Below are positions 7,599-15,929 of a DNA stretch of 64,000 bases, piece by piece (position 1 is the stretch's first letter; every line of letters starts with the position of its first letter). This DNA comes from Halosimplex rubrum (GTDB taxonomy: Archaea; Halobacteriota; Halobacteria; Halobacteriales; Haloarculaceae): the NCBI RefSeq assembly GCF_013415885.1, contig NZ_CP058910.1, positions 3,410,001-3,474,000 on the forward strand. Reading direction: 5' to 3'. The notes under the pieces are model-generated. The model did not search any database, had not been told where the DNA came from, and saw nothing but the letters and a program-made list of their open reading frames with translations. A program made the translations under genes and the position numbers.

Positions 7599-8528
7599 AT
7601 GCGCGTCTCCGTCGTGCTCTGCGAGCACACGATGGACCGCTACGACGCGGTCACCGAGGCCGCTCGTAGCGTCCTCGACCAGACGTACGACGACGTGGAA
7701 CTCGTCTTCGTCAGCGACGGCAACCCCGAGGTCTACGAGCGATTCGAGGCCGACTTCGGCGACCGCGAGGACGTCGTCACCCGGTGCAACGACGGGAACC
7801 GCGGCCTGCTCGTCAGTCGCAACAACGGCGCCGAGGCCGCCAGCGGCGACGTGGTCGCCTTCCTCGACGACGACGCGGTCGCCCACCCCGAGTGGATCGA
7901 GCGGCTCGTCGCCACCTACGAGGACGACGACGCCGTCGCTGCCGGGGGCCGGATGGCCCCCATCTGGGTCGACGGTCCGGTCGACTTCCTGCCGGCGGAG
8001 TTCTACTTCCTGATCGGCGCCACCTACCGCGGGTTCGGCGACGGCCGCGACACCCCCGGGGAGGTCCGCAACACCAACGGGTCGAACATCTCCTTCCGGC
8101 GGGACGTGTTCCTCGACCTGGGCGGGTTCGACGACGAGATCGGCGGCCGCAAGGGCGACAAGAACCTCCAGGGCGGCGAGACGGAGGTCTGCGCCCGGCT
8201 GCAGGCGGAGTACGGCGAGGGCGTCAGCTACGTCCCCGACGCGAAAGTTGGTCACAAGGTGTTCGCCTACCGCACCGAGCCGGCGTGGCTGCTCGACCGG
8301 GCGTTCTGGCAGGGCTACTCCAAGCGCGGCATGCAGCAGTTCGTCCCCGGTTCGGCCGAAGAGGAGGGCGACTTCCTCGGAAAGATCCTCGGCGAGTACG
8401 TTCCGGGGCGGCTCGCCGGGCTGCTCCGCGACCCCGACGCCACCGCCGCGAAACAGCTCGTCTGGCTCCTCGTCCTGACCGGCGTCGTCGGCCTCGGCTA
8501 CCTCTACGGGGTCGTCAAGTGGCGGTGA
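7599..8528 (+). CDS. Family 2 glycosyltransferase with C-terminal membrane segment (AglG/AglI-like)
   Basis: 309 aa. Begins MRVSVVLCEHTMDRYDAV, a GT-A start, followed by VLDQTYDDVELVFVSDG and the metal-binding VVAFLDDDAV motif (DxD type). After the catalytic domain, a C-terminal hydrophobic segment (LVWLLVLTGVVGLGYLYG) anchors it to the membrane. This is the arrangement of haloarchaeal Agl transferases that extend dolichol-phosphate glycans on the cytoplasmic side. The reading frame is open far upstream, but ATG 7599 is the first codon giving a proper GT2 N-terminus. The GT4 gene 8615-9766 follows on the same strand. The sugar specificity cannot be read from sequence. Confidence 0.85.
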   Translation: MRVSVVLCEHTMDRYDAVTEAARSVLDQTYDDVELVFVSDGNPEVYERFEADFGDREDVVTRCNDGNRGLLVSRNNGAEAASGDVVAFLDDDAVAHPEWIERLVATYEDDDAVAAGGRMAPIWVDGPVDFLPAEFYFLIGATYRGFGDGRDTPGEVRNTNGSNISFRRDVFLDLGGFDDEIGGRKGDKNLQGGETEVCARLQAEYGEGVSYVPDAKVGHKVFAYRTEPAWLLDRAFWQGYSKRGMQQFVPGSAEEEGDFLGKILGEYVPGRLAGLLRDPDATAAKQLVWLLVLTGVVGLGYLYGVVKWR

Positions 8529-8614
8529 GCTGCGGGTGAGGACGACCGACGAGCGGGACGACCGGCGGTGGGGATGAGTAGCGTTAAGCGACTGCCGGAG
8601 CCACCCCATCGGTA

Positions 8615-9766
8615 ATGGCGGACCTGCCCGATGTGTGCGTCGTCACGCACCCGCTGGCGGCGGCCGGCGAGAACGCCACGCGGAGCCTGCTGGACATCCT
8701 CTCGGCGGTGACCGGCGTCGCGCTCGTCACCGCTGACCTGCCCGCCGACTCGGAGATCCGCGACCGCCACGAACTCGTCGAACTCACGCGGAAGGGCGCC
8801 GGCGACTCCGTCGCCGTCGCCGCCGTCCGATTCGTCCTGAACCAGCTCCGGATGTGTCGCGTCCTCGCCGGCCGCGACGAGGAGGTCGTCCTCTTCTACG
8901 GCGCCACGTCGTACCTCCTGCCGATCCTGTTCGCCCGGGCCGTCGGGAAGACCGTCCTCGTCGAACCGCGCGGCGACGTGCCGCTGACGCTCCGCATCGC
9001 CTGGGAGGAGTCGCTCCCCTCGCCCGTCGCGCGGGCGCTGGCGGGACTCGTCCGCGCGCTCGAACGCGCGGGCTTCGCGGCCGCCCACGGGGTCGTGACC
9101 TACACCCCCTCGATGGCCGAGCAACTCGACCTCGACCCCGACGGCCCGGACGTGTACCCGACCGGCGCGCGCTACGTCCGGACCGACGCGTTCGACGTGC
9201 GGACGCCGCTCGAAGACCGCGAGCGTCGCGTCGGCTTCCTCGGCCGACTCGACGAGGAGAAGAACGTCCGCGAACTCGCCGCCGCGGCGAAGGGCCTGCC
9301 CGACGACGTGACGTTCACCTTCATCGGCGACGGCGACCTTCGCGAGTGGCTGGAGACGGAACTCGCGGACGAGATCGAGGCCGGCCAGGTGGAGATGCGC
9401 GGGTGGGTCGACCACGACGACGTGCCCGCCGAACTCGACCGGCTGCGACTGGTCGTCCTCCCCTCCGAGCCGACGGAGGGGCTGCCGACGACGATCCTCG
9501 AGGCGCTGGCCTGCGGGACGCCTGTCTACGCGACGCCGGTCTCGGGCGTCCCTGACGTGGTCCGCGACGGCGAGACAGGCTTCCTGATGGACAGCACCGA
9601 CCCCGACGACATCCGCCGGGAACTGCTCGCGGTCCTCGACCGCGAGGACCTGCCCGCGATCAGCCGCAACGGGCGCGAACTGATCGAATCGGAGTACAGT
9701 TTCGAGGCTTCGCAGGACCGGTATCGGGAGATACTGCAGCGAGTCGTCCGGCGTCGCCGCCGGTAG
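8615..9766 (+). CDS. Family 4 glycosyltransferase
   Basis: 383 aa, GT-B fold. The C-terminal half has the donor-binding features of GT4: RRVGFLGRLDEEKNV, FTFIGDGDLREWL, then PSEPTEGLPTTILEALACG with the E-x7-E region, and GVPDVVRDGETGFL. No transmembrane segment is evident, so it probably acts on membrane-linked glycans from the cytoplasm. A GTTAAG element about 30 bp upstream may be a weak promoter. It lies directly after the GT2 gene, consistent with a shared role in surface glycan assembly. Acceptor and donor unknown. Confidence 0.88.
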   Translation: MADLPDVCVVTHPLAAAGENATRSLLDILSAVTGVALVTADLPADSEIRDRHELVELTRKGAGDSVAVAAVRFVLNQLRMCRVLAGRDEEVVLFYGATSYLLPILFARAVGKTVLVEPRGDVPLTLRIAWEESLPSPVARALAGLVRALERAGFAAAHGVVTYTPSMAEQLDLDPDGPDVYPTGARYVRTDAFDVRTPLEDRERRVGFLGRLDEEKNVRELAAAAKGLPDDVTFTFIGDGDLREWLETELADEIEAGQVEMRGWVDHDDVPAELDRLRLVVLPSEPTEGLPTTILEALACGTPVYATPVSGVPDVVRDGETGFLMDSTDPDDIRRELLAVLDREDLPAISRNGRELIESEYSFEASQDRYREILQRVVRRRRR

Positions 9767-9854
9767 CGACGGGGCGGCCGGTCAGGTAGCGACCGGGGGA
9801 GTCCGGTTCGGTCGCGACCGGGCGAACCCGCCCGGTGAGGGCCGGACCGCCGGC

Positions 9855-10085
9855 TCAGTACTTCTGGTTGCGGCCGATCAGGAAGTACAGCACGAGTCCC
9901 AGCAGCGGGGCCAGGAAGACGACGATGGCCCAGAGGAACGCGGGGTGGCTGCTGTTCTTCTGGGCGTCGCTGTACGTCCAGAAGATCAGTGCGATCCCGA
10001 CGGCGAACACCAGCAGGGCGAACAGGAGGACGAACGCCGCCTCGCCCGTCTGTAGCGGTATCGTGGTCGGTATGGTGGAGGGCAT
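9855..10085 (-). CDS. Small membrane protein with phospholipase D N-terminal (PLDc_N-like) domain
   Basis: 76 aa with two transmembrane helices separated by WTYSDAQKNSSHPAFLWAIVV and ending LYFLIGRNQKY. This matches the PLDc_N family (two helices, central W-x-Y-x-D-A, end Y-x-L-x-G-R). Such stand-alone small proteins have no assigned function. It sits alone between the GT4 gene and the convergent oxidoreductase region. Confidence 0.75.
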   Translation of the reverse strand: MPSTIPTTIPLQTGEAAFVLLFALLVFAVGIALIFWTYSDAQKNSSHPAFLWAIVVFLAPLLGLVLYFLIGRNQKY

Positions 10086-10129
10086 CAGTGCCGAGAAACC
10101 GGCTACCGGGACAAATGCTTTGTGTTCGT

Positions 10130-11116
10130 TCAGTCGTTTTCGAGCAGGATCTTCCCGACGAAGTCGCCGTCCTCGCCGAGGCGGTGGGCGTCGGCGACCG
10201 CGTCGAAGGCGAACCGTTCGTCGATGTGAGGTTCGACGGCGCCGTCGTCGACGAGCGCCGCGATGTCGGCCAGTTCCTCGCCGACGCGCTCCTGTCGCTC
10301 CCCGAGCAGCACCGGCAGGATGACGAGCACGACGCCCAGCTCCAGCGAGTTGGCGTGCAGCGCCGACACGTCCTGGGTCGAACTCGATTCGGTGGTCACG
10401 ACGGTCCCGAACGGGCGGACCGCCTCGAAGGCCGTCTGGAGGTGGTCGTCGCCGACCGGGTCGAAGACCACGTCGAAGCCGGCGCCGTCGGCGTACTCCT
10501 CGACGTACGAGGCCGCGTCCGTCGTAGTGTAGTCGACGGTGGCGTCGGCGCCCAGATCGGCGGCGAACGCCCGTTTCGCCTCGGTCGAGCCGGTCGCGGT
10601 CACGTCGGCGCCGAGCCAGCGGGCGATCTGGACGCCGACGTGGCCGACGCCGCCGCTGGCCCCGTAGACGAGCACGTCGTCGCTCACGTCGACCGTCGCC
10701 TTGTCGGCGAGCATCTCCCAGGCCGTCAGCGCGACGACGGGGAGCGCGGCGGCGTCAGCCAGCGGGAGCGTCTCGGGCGCGTGGGCGAAGGTCCCAGCGT
10801 GGCCGACGACGTAGTCGGCGAGTGCGCCGTCCCGGCCGGCGCCGCCGGGCATCCCGTAGACCTCGTCGCCCGCGTCGAAGCGGTCGACGCTCTCGCCGAC
10901 CGCGTCGACGACGCCCGCCACGTCGCAGTGGAGGACGGCGGGGAACTCCGGCGTGAAATCCGGGATCTCGCCGCGGCGGATCTTGTAGTCGACCGGGTTG
11001 AGACTGCTGGCGCGGACCTCGACGCGAACTTCGTTCGGCCCCGGTTCGGGCACCTCGACCGTCCGCTCGGTGAACACGTCCGGGTCGCCGAACTCGTCGA
11101 TAACGTAGGCTGTCAT
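10130..11116 (-). CDS. NADPH:quinone reductase-like MDR family oxidoreductase
   Basis: 328 aa from ATG 11116; a second in-frame ATG four codons upstream (11128) is possible. Medium-chain dehydrogenase/reductase without structural zinc: MTAYVIDEFGDPDVF start, the SSLNPVDYKIRRGE segment typical of quinone oxidoreductases, LPVVALTAWEML, and the nucleotide-binding loop VYGASGGVGHVGVQIA. Reduces quinones or alpha,beta-unsaturated carbonyls with NADPH in this family. The frame remains open to 11368, but that extension overlaps the next gene and is low-complexity. No evident link to the glycan genes. Confidence 0.88.
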   Translation of the reverse strand: MTAYVIDEFGDPDVFTERTVEVPEPGPNEVRVEVRASSLNPVDYKIRRGEIPDFTPEFPAVLHCDVAGVVDAVGESVDRFDAGDEVYGMPGGAGRDGALADYVVGHAGTFAHAPETLPLADAAALPVVALTAWEMLADKATVDVSDDVLVYGASGGVGHVGVQIARWLGADVTATGSTEAKRAFAADLGADATVDYTTTDAASYVEEYADGAGFDVVFDPVGDDHLQTAFEAVRPFGTVVTTESSSTQDVSALHANSLELGVVLVILPVLLGERQERVGEELADIAALVDDGAVEPHIDERFAFDAVADAHRLGEDGDFVGKILLEND

Positions 11117-11223
11117 CTCCGAAGGCATATCGCCCGATGCTTCGGCCTCGACAGGGGAATGGGCAACGGATCCGGCCGGGGTCATCGCTCGGTCGAGTCC
11201 CGCCTCACCGGCACCGTCTCGCG

Positions 11224-12006
11224 TCACTCCGCCCGGCGACTCCCCGATGCCGTCACGTCGACGCCGGGGCTGTAGCGGAAGACCGGGTCGCTCTCGGGCG
11301 TCGCGAAGCCGTTGGTCTCGAACACCTCGTTGTCGCCGAGGTCGACTTCGGCCTCGTAGAGCGGCCACGGCCGATGCCGAATCTGTGCGTAGCGCAACTC
11401 CCCGCCGGGCGTCTCCGTGTAGTAGCGGTAGCGCTCGGTGAGAAACTCGTCGAGCGAGCCCGGTTCGAACCGGAACTGCTCGCCCGTGGGACCGTACCGG
11501 GCGTCGAAGTTACAGGGGCGCCCGCCGGGGTGCCAGCGCTCGCTCTCGAAGGCGATCCGCGAGCCGTCGGTCGCGAGCGACATGCTCGCGAAGTAGTACG
11601 GCAGGTGATGGAAGACGCGCGCACCGGTCACCCCGAGGACCCCGTCGGCGTCGAGGCTGAAGAAGTAGACGCCGCGGTCGGCGGCGGGACCGTCGCCGGT
11701 CGGGCCAGCGCCGTCGGTCGCCCCGGCGTCGCCCGCGGCTCGCTCGCGCTCGCCGTCGTGGCTCACGTACGTCCGCAGGTTCAGCTCGGGGAGGCGGAAG
11801 CCGGTCCACTCGGGGAAGCCGTGCGGGCGGACCGCGACGTTGGTGAACGGGACGACCGAGAGCCACGCCCGCCCGTCGTGGGTGTCGACGGTCAGCGACT
11901 CGGGGAGGTGCGCCCGGACGATCTCGGGGTCGACCGGCCAGTTGGCGAACAGGACGTGGCGCCAGCCCATCTCGACCGGGAGGTCGAGCAGCGAACGGAG
12001 GGACAT
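11224..12006 (-). CDS. DUF2071 (YqjF-like) family protein
   Basis: 260 aa. DUF2071 proteins (acetoacetate-decarboxylase-like fold) begin with the same pattern seen here: WRHVLFANWPVDPEIVRAHLP, then GRAWLSVVPF, FPEWTGFRLPELNLRTYV and GVYFFSLDAD. An insertion rich in Gly, Ala and Asp (about residues 88-110) looks like a disordered loop. Enzymatic role unknown for the family. Starts at ATG 12006. Confidence 0.85.
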   Translation of the reverse strand: MSLRSLLDLPVEMGWRHVLFANWPVDPEIVRAHLPESLTVDTHDGRAWLSVVPFTNVAVRPHGFPEWTGFRLPELNLRTYVSHDGERERAAGDAGATDGAGPTGDGPAADRGVYFFSLDADGVLGVTGARVFHHLPYYFASMSLATDGSRIAFESERWHPGGRPCNFDARYGPTGEQFRFEPGSLDEFLTERYRYYTETPGGELRYAQIRHRPWPLYEAEVDLGDNEVFETNGFATPESDPVFRYSPGVDVTASGSRRAE

Positions 12007-12079
12007 CTGGTGTCAGCACCTACGGGCTGGTTGCGTATTACTTCGGGGACTCCCCGGGCTCCTCTCGGGCCCGCTTCGC

Positions 12080-13627
12080 TCACTCCATGTAGCCGAGTTC
12101 GGTCAGTCGGTCGGCCACCTCGTCAGAGGGGCCGCCCGCTCCGGCGTCCTCGTGGTCGATGGGGTCCTGCGTGCCCACGTCGGGGTCGTCGACGAAGACG
12201 TCGAGCACCTCGCCGTCCATGTCGGTCGGGGTGTCGACGCCGTGGTTGGCGAGGATCGTCGGCGCGATGTCGCGGATGTCGATCTCGGGGATCTCGCCCC
12301 GGCTCCGGAAGTCGGGGCCGTTGGCCACGAAGATTCCCGTCGGCGTGTTCTCGGCGGCCCAGCGGTCGGGCTCGGTCTGGACGGCGTCGCCGCCCATCCC
12401 GTCGTTGACGTGGACGCCCGGACGCTGGTCGACGACCACGTCCGGCCCGATGTCGACGTAGGGGCCGTCGTACACCTCTTCCGCGCGGTAGACGCCGGTG
12501 AACAGCGGCTCGCCGCCCTCGTCCGTGACCTCCCGGAGGTCGGCGATGAGGTCCTCGCGGACCGACTCCACGTCGAAGCGGGGGTTGACGTAGATCGGTC
12601 CCTGGCCGCTGGCGAGGGCTTTGGTCTCTTCGGGGACGATCAGCTCCATCTTGCGTTCGCGCTTGGCGCCGGCGCTCTGGGGAACCAGTTCCTGGACGCG
12701 CTGGGGGACGGTCTCGGCGAGGAACTCCACGAGGCCGAAGCGTTTCGCCACGTCGAGGGCGGTCTCGCGGGTCAGGCCCACCCGCTGGAAGTAGTCCTCG
12801 ACGCCGCCGGCCCGGGTGAGATAGCCGTTCTCGGCCAGCCACTCGTTGACGTAGAACTCCGTCGTCGTCGCGGCCGCGCCGTGGTCGGACATGATCACGA
12901 GGTTGGTGTCGTCCAGATCGGCCAGCTCGCCGAGCCACTCGTCGACCAGTTGCCACGCCCGCTTGGTCGGTTCCTCGTCCCAGAAGAAGTGATGCAGCAC
13001 GTTCAGGTAGAAGAGGGTGACGTGGGTGAACTCCAGTTCCTCCTCCAGAAACAGGTCCTTGGCGACCTGCAACCGGCGCTCGAACAGGCGCAGGATCTCC
13101 TCGACCTCGGCGCCGCGCTCGTCGTTCGAGGACAGCAGCGGGTCGGGGTGGACCTGATAGTCGTATCGCTCGGCGAGTTCCGCCTCGAACTCGGGAGGGT
13201 GGGTGTAGCCCGAATCGAGCGAGCGGTACTCGCCCTCGACGGCGTCGGGGCCCCCAGAGACCACGTAGCCGTCGATCTCCCGCGGGGGGTACATCGAGGG
13301 CATGTTGACGACGGCCGCGCGCTGGCCGTCGGCGTTGAGGTAATCCCAGAGCTCGGCGGTCTTGTAGTCGCTGCTGCTCATGATGTCGATTCGCTCGTCG
13401 GCCAGGTCGATGCGTTCCCACCAGTAGACGCTGTGCTTGCCGGGATTCTTCCCGGAGGCGTAGCACTTCCAGTTGGGGTAGGTGACCGGCGGGAGGCAAC
13501 TGCGGCTGGTCGCGTAGGTGCCCGACTGGCGGAGGGCGGCGAGGTTGGGGAGGGTCCCCTCTTCGATCCAGGGCTCGGTCAACAGCCAGCTGGCGCCGTC
13601 GAGCCCGACGACGAAGGTCCGCGTCAT
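12080..13627 (-). CDS. Alkaline-phosphatase-superfamily phosphodiesterase-like protein
   Basis: 515 aa. Metal-binding MTRTFVVGLDGASW at the N-terminus, a nucleophile region PPVTYPNWKCYASGKNPGKHS (Thr expected as nucleophile), and a late metal site LVIMSDHGAA. This is the pattern of type I phosphodiesterase/nucleotide pyrophosphatases and related phosphotransferases. There is no signal peptide, so it is probably cytoplasmic. It ends in LTELGYME, the tail shared by six such proteins in this locus. Cleaving or transferring phospho- or sulfo-groups on activated sugars is inferred from context. Confidence 0.85.
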   Translation of the reverse strand: MTRTFVVGLDGASWLLTEPWIEEGTLPNLAALRQSGTYATSRSCLPPVTYPNWKCYASGKNPGKHSVYWWERIDLADERIDIMSSSDYKTAELWDYLNADGQRAAVVNMPSMYPPREIDGYVVSGGPDAVEGEYRSLDSGYTHPPEFEAELAERYDYQVHPDPLLSSNDERGAEVEEILRLFERRLQVAKDLFLEEELEFTHVTLFYLNVLHHFFWDEEPTKRAWQLVDEWLGELADLDDTNLVIMSDHGAAATTTEFYVNEWLAENGYLTRAGGVEDYFQRVGLTRETALDVAKRFGLVEFLAETVPQRVQELVPQSAGAKRERKMELIVPEETKALASGQGPIYVNPRFDVESVREDLIADLREVTDEGGEPLFTGVYRAEEVYDGPYVDIGPDVVVDQRPGVHVNDGMGGDAVQTEPDRWAAENTPTGIFVANGPDFRSRGEIPEIDIRDIAPTILANHGVDTPTDMDGEVLDVFVDDPDVGTQDPIDHEDAGAGGPSDEVADRLTELGYME

Positions 13628-13735
13628 TGTCGGAATCCCGTGAGGCCGGCGGAAATACGTTTCGTTCGTACCGACGGTAAGCCCTCCATAGACCGGTTTC
13701 GGCGCCCGGGTTCGGCCCGACGCGGGCGGCGCCGG

Positions 13736-14794
13736 CTACCCCTCGCCGCCCTCACCCCGGGCGAACAGCTCCGCGAAGTCGAGGTTCGCGGCGGGGGGCC
13801 AGCCCAGCACAGCGGGCAGGTAGACGCCGAAGGTCCGGTCGAGGAGGACGACGACCGGCGCGAGTGTCGGGGCGACGCCCAGCGCGACGAGCACCGCGGT
13901 CGCCGAGGCCTCCGCGACCCCGACGCCGCCGGGCGTCAGCGGCAGCACGGTCACGCTGTAGGCCGTGACGAGTACGACCGGCAGGGCGACGGCGGGTTCG
14001 AACGTCCCGCCCAGCGCCGTGAGCAACACCCAGACGCGTAGCGCGGGGAAGACCATCAGCGTCCCCGCCCACCCGAGCGCGTACGGCCCCACGACCGAGG
14101 GCGTCACGGAGAGTCGCCGGAAGACGCTCGCCGAGTCGGCAGTGAACGACGGCAGAGCGCCCGCGACGCCCGCGAGGCGGTCGCCCACGCGCGGGACCCG
14201 ACCCAGGAGGCCACTCAGCCGACTCGCCAGGCGGCCGGCGGCGTCCATCCGCCGACCGGCCAGGAGGACGAGCGCGCCCGCGGCGAGATAGACCCCCGTC
14301 GACAGCGCGATGACGACCAGCCACCCGCCGCCGAGTCGAGGGGCGAACAGGCCGAGGCCAGCGAGCGCCACTAGTCCGTAGAGGGCGGCGTAGAGGCCGG
14401 TGTTGAGGCCCGAGACGCTGACCGCCTCGGCCCAGTCGGCCCCCGTGTAGTGGCGGACGACCAGCGGCGCGACCGAGTGGCCCGACGCCTTGGAGGGGAC
14501 GACGTGGTTGACGAACTTGATCACCAGGTCGACGCTGGCGGTCGTCCGCAGATCCGTCGGTCCGAGCCCGCCCAGCAGGGCGTGCCACATCGCGAACCGG
14601 GACCCGAACTCCGCCGCGGTGATCGCGAGAACGGCGACGATCACGACCGCGTCGAGCGTCGCCAGCTCGCTCGCCGTGGTCGACCAGTCGACCCCGCGGG
14701 CGACGTACCAGAAGGCGCCGAGAGCGACGACCCACTGGAGCGCCGAGAGCGCCCGTCGGCGCCAGGATCGACCGTCCGCGTCGCCGTCGCTCAC
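13736..14794 (-). CDS. Flippase-like LPG-synthase transmembrane domain protein
   Basis: 352 aa, GTG start overlapping the stop of the upstream deacetylase gene (GTGA). About eight hydrophobic helices with the family landmarks VNHVVPSKASGHSVAPLVVRHYTG and LPLTPGGVGVAEASATAVL, characteristic of the lysylphosphatidylglycerol synthetase TM / UPF0104 family. In haloarchaea a similar domain is fused to AglD. The overlap with a polysaccharide deacetylase gene suggests a joint role in lipid-linked glycan handling, perhaps translocation. Direct function unproven. Confidence 0.85.
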   Translation of the reverse strand: MSDGDADGRSWRRRALSALQWVVALGAFWYVARGVDWSTTASELATLDAVVIVAVLAITAAEFGSRFAMWHALLGGLGPTDLRTTASVDLVIKFVNHVVPSKASGHSVAPLVVRHYTGADWAEAVSVSGLNTGLYAALYGLVALAGLGLFAPRLGGGWLVVIALSTGVYLAAGALVLLAGRRMDAAGRLASRLSGLLGRVPRVGDRLAGVAGALPSFTADSASVFRRLSVTPSVVGPYALGWAGTLMVFPALRVWVLLTALGGTFEPAVALPVVLVTAYSVTVLPLTPGGVGVAEASATAVLVALGVAPTLAPVVVLLDRTFGVYLPAVLGWPPAANLDFAELFARGEGGEG

Positions 14795-15654
14795 GACCGG
14801 TCACTCCGCCCGGCCGACGCCGGTCCGGCCCCGTCGACGGTCTCGGCGAGCTCCCCGACGGTGACGAACTCGAACGGCTCGGCGAGGATCCGGCGGACCG
14901 CGCGCCGCATGTACGCGCCCGTCCGGACGTACACGCGCTTCGGAACCCCTTCGACGGCGGGGAGGTCGACGAGTTCCCACGGGTGGACGTACAGCACAGG
15001 CGCGATGCCCCGCCGGGCGAGCAGTCGCATCCCGAGGATCGTGTAGGTGACCCCGAAAAACCGGATCCAGGTGCCCGTCAGCGGCAGACGCAGACGCTCC
15101 ATCACCGCGGTCGGGACCTCGACGAAGTCGTCCGGTGCGGTCGGGTCGACCGCGCTCGCCGGCGTCGGTCGCTCCGCGTCGAACTCGCCGCCGTACCAGC
15201 CGGGAATCGACCGGCAGGGCACGACGCTCGAATCGTACTCGTAGCCCAGGTCCGCGAGCGTCCGGAAGTGGTCCGGCCCGAGGTCGAACGACGGCGCGCG
15301 GAAGCCGGTGACCGGCTCACCGGCGACCGCAGTAAGGCGCTCCTTCGACCGCGCGAGTTCGTCGCGGCGCTCGGAGCTGTCGAGTTCGGAGAGGTGCTGA
15401 TGGGTGTGGGTGTGCGACGCGACTTCGTGCCCCTCGACGGCGATGCGTTCGACGACGCGCGGGTGGTCGTCCGCCATCTCGCCGACGGTGAAGAACGTCC
15501 CCGACGCGTCGGCGTCCGCGAAGGCGTCGAGGAGAGACGTGACGCCGCCGAGCCCGACCGCCGGGCGGTCGGTGACGCCGCGGGCGCCGCGGTACGCCGG
15601 CAGATGGGTGAAAAACTCGAAGTCGACGGAGAGAGCGGCCTGTGGCTGTGACAT
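14791..15654 (-). CDS. Polysaccharide deacetylase family protein (NodB homology)
   Basis: 287 aa from ATG 15654; the frame is open further upstream, but MSQPQAALSVDFEFFTHLP is a natural NodB-type start. Catalytic pattern: SVDFE, GTFFTVGEMADDHP, the metal site SHTHTHQHLSEL, and FRAPSFDLG. Related enzymes remove N-acetyl groups from glycans; this length and start match the haloarchaeal/bacterial subfamily found in exopolysaccharide clusters. Translationally coupled to the flippase-like gene by a 4-bp overlap. Confidence 0.88.
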   Translation of the reverse strand: MSQPQAALSVDFEFFTHLPAYRGARGVTDRPAVGLGGVTSLLDAFADADASGTFFTVGEMADDHPRVVERIAVEGHEVASHTHTHQHLSELDSSERRDELARSKERLTAVAGEPVTGFRAPSFDLGPDHFRTLADLGYEYDSSVVPCRSIPGWYGGEFDAERPTPASAVDPTAPDDFVEVPTAVMERLRLPLTGTWIRFFGVTYTILGMRLLARRGIAPVLYVHPWELVDLPAVEGVPKRVYVRTGAYMRRAVRRILAEPFEFVTVGELAETVDGAGPASAGRSDRS

Positions 15655-15737
15655 CGGCGACTCGACCTGCCTCCCGCTACACCCCCGGCACACTTGGGTG
15701 GTGCGGGTGGCGGCCGACCGTCAATCGGTCCCCGGTT

Positions 15738-15773
15738 CGGGTAGCGATCCCCGGTCCGGATAGCGATCCCCAG
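15738..15773. repeat. Two imperfect 17-bp direct repeats
   Basis: CGGGTAGCGATCCCCGG at 15738-15754 and CGGATAGCGATCCCCAG at 15757-15773, 19 bp apart. A partial third copy of the core precedes them. They lie in the region between the divergent deacetylase and DUF2304-glycosyltransferase genes, so a regulator site is possible but unsupported. Confidence 0.4.
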
Positions 15774-15894
15774 TTTGAGCGCCGATTCCCGGGTCGCTCC
15801 CCCCGTCTCCCGACGGATCGTTCGCTCGGTCCGACCGCGCGACCGGAGGGGCACTGGCCGGATATATCAGCGGAGAGGCTCCCACGGATCGCGG

Positions 15895-15903
15895 GATATA
15901 AGC
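15895..15903 (+). promoter_or_regulatory. Putative promoter of the DUF2304-GT2 gene
   Basis: GATATAAGC lies 27-35 bp before ATG 15930, the expected TATA position for a leaderless message. It supports 15930 over upstream in-frame starts. Confidence 0.5.
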
Positions 15904-15929
15904 GGCAGACACTCGGGATACCAACACGT

